Shown piece after piece: positions 38,058-38,745 of a stretch of DNA of 38,745 bases. How positions within the stretch are numbered: the first letter of the stretch is position 1; each line of letters starts with the position of its first letter. Origin of the DNA: Cupriavidus basilensis. GTDB lineage: Bacteria; Pseudomonadota; Gammaproteobacteria; Burkholderiales; Burkholderiaceae. Position numbers and translations under genes: made by a program. The stretch spans positions 1-38,745 of the forward strand of contig NZ_JARJLM010000676.1 in NCBI RefSeq assembly GCF_029335485.1. The letters are read 5' to 3'. Under the pieces are notes generated by a model. The model was given only the letters and a program-made list of their open reading frames with translations. It was not told the DNA's origin and did no database searches.

Positions 38058-38456
38058 CTACGGAGTGATTGCCGCCCCGCGTGCCTCCAGCAAGGCGCGC
38101 AGGATAGAGCGGTGGCACCGCTCCTCCTGCTCGCAATAACAGCCCAGCGAGAAATTCGTCTGCCGGGACATTGCGGCCAGCAGGTCGAGCGTCCGGCTCG
38201 CATCCGGTCGGGCCATCTCTGCCCGAAAGTGCCGCTCGAACGCGCGCCAGGCTTTCTCGCTTCCTTCGCCTTGTATGGCAAGTGCCTCCGCGACCAGCTC
38301 GGCGGACGGCGATAGATTCGGAAACCACACATCGTAAAAGTCACGGGTGGCGAATTCTGCCTTTGGTACGCCGCGCGGCGGTCTGCGTACGGTGCCGATA
38401 CGGATGCCTTCGTTTGGCGCCCTGGCTGAGCCCAGTCGGACGATGCGGATGCTCAT
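38058..38456 (-). CDS. DUF488-family protein
   Basis: A 132-aa protein starting MSIRIVRLGSARAPNEGIRIGTVRRPPRGVPK. It has the DUF488 C-terminal cysteine motif CYCEQEERCHRS near residue 115, and FYDVWFPNLSPSAELVAEAL. The family is related to proteins of unknown function with a conserved Cys/Cys/His set that may bind metal or serve redox. AGGAGGAG seven bases upstream supports ATG 38456; the open frame continues to 38654 without conserved sequence. A CGGACA (38503-38498) and TATATA (38480-38475) pair 17 bp apart lies just upstream on the minus strand, predicting a leader of only about 12 nt. Confidence 0.85.
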   Translation of the reverse strand: MSIRIVRLGSARAPNEGIRIGTVRRPPRGVPKAEFATRDFYDVWFPNLSPSAELVAEALAIQGEGSEKAWRAFERHFRAEMARPDASRTLDLLAAMSRQTNFSLGCYCEQEERCHRSILRALLEARGAAITP

Positions 38457-38745
38457 GCAAACTCCTCCTTTCCTTATATATAGATAGAACATGGACGTGT
38501 CCGGCTCGCCGGCGCGCGTGTCCGTATATATTGCAGCGACGGAGCCGTCGCTGGCGAGCGATCTCCTGCGGGGATGGTGTTCCTGCGTATGTGGAGAGGT
38601 CGTTGGCAGAAGCGAGGGTTGGGCGATGCAGGTGACCGGGATTGCCGAATGCACTGGATCTGCCGCTAATGCGTGATTTGTGTGGCTTATAGGTTACTTT
38701 TTGGCTGCATCAAAATCATTCCCGAAAAGCCTTGCCAGGACCGGC
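38457..38745. other. Window end, no gene recognised
   Basis: 289 bp upstream of the DUF488 gene. It holds the minus-strand promoter candidate and an AT-rich end. I recognise no gene, RNA or repeat. Confidence 0.5.

Noticed and set aside
1-38745. Prophage, insertion sequence or genomic island
   Set aside because: No transposase, integrase, flanking repeats or abrupt composition change was seen, apart from short AT-rich regulatory segments.

Overview
The window is GC-rich chromosomal DNA with tightly packed genes and frequent ATGA/TGATG start-stop overlaps. It carries a complete-looking general secretion pathway (type II secretion) cluster with gspC divergent from the rest, a fused indolepyruvate ferredoxin oxidoreductase, an SpmA-SpmB fusion, and FUSC, DUF1488 and DUF1835 proteins. 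Together these point to a betaproteobacterium of the Burkholderiaceae, most likely Cupriavidus or a close relative such as Ralstonia. This is inferred from gene content; no rRNA or tRNA is present to fix it. There is no sign of a prophage, transposon, integron or CRISPR array.

Layout. 1-1.0 kb: VOC-family protein and a YpeA-like acetyltransferase (minus). 1.0-4.9 kb: a PhnZ-like HD protein, a GbsR/MarR-type regulator, and a translationally coupled operon (membrane-anchored SDR39U1-like epimerase, DUF4166 protein, small membrane protein). Matching inverted-repeat operators precede both the regulator and the operon. 5.1-8.7 kb: indolepyruvate ferredoxin oxidoreductase (minus). 9.0-10.9 kb: an NYN-domain/OST-HTH protein carrying 19 tandem five-residue repeats and a Lys/Ala tail. 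11.0-23.6 kb: the type II secretion cluster, minus-strand gspGHIJK-LMN-DEF with divergent gspC. 23.8-26.1 kb: a secreted four-EF-hand protein, an Lrp/AsnC regulator and a GNAT acetyltransferase. 26.6-28.9 kb: kefF-kefC-like glutathione-gated potassium efflux pair. 29.0-30.4 kb: a DUF1835 protein and a TetR regulator, apparently one transcript. 30.4-32.2 kb: an L,D-transpeptidase behind a long, hairpin-rich leader, and a UspA protein. 32.3-34.9 kb: DUF1488 and a FUSC membrane protein. 35.1 kb: a candidate sRNA of about 60 nt with its own promoter and terminator. 35.3-38.5 kb: SpmA-SpmB fusion, a GntR/FCD regulator with three GTATAC-centred sites around it, a 56-aa ORF and a DUF488 protein.

How parts work together. 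The gsp genes encode the outer-membrane secretin, the inner-membrane platform, the ATPase and all five pseudopilins; the prepilin peptidase and any pilotin must be elsewhere. KefF and KefC are expected to act as one potassium/proton efflux system. The most interesting less-described material is regulatory: the GbsR regulon with its paired operators, the GTATAC sites around the GntR gene and the 56-aa ORF, the small RNA upstream of the FUSC gene, and the structured leader of the L,D-transpeptidase. The NYN/OST-HTH protein with a polyampholyte repeat is the most unusual protein.
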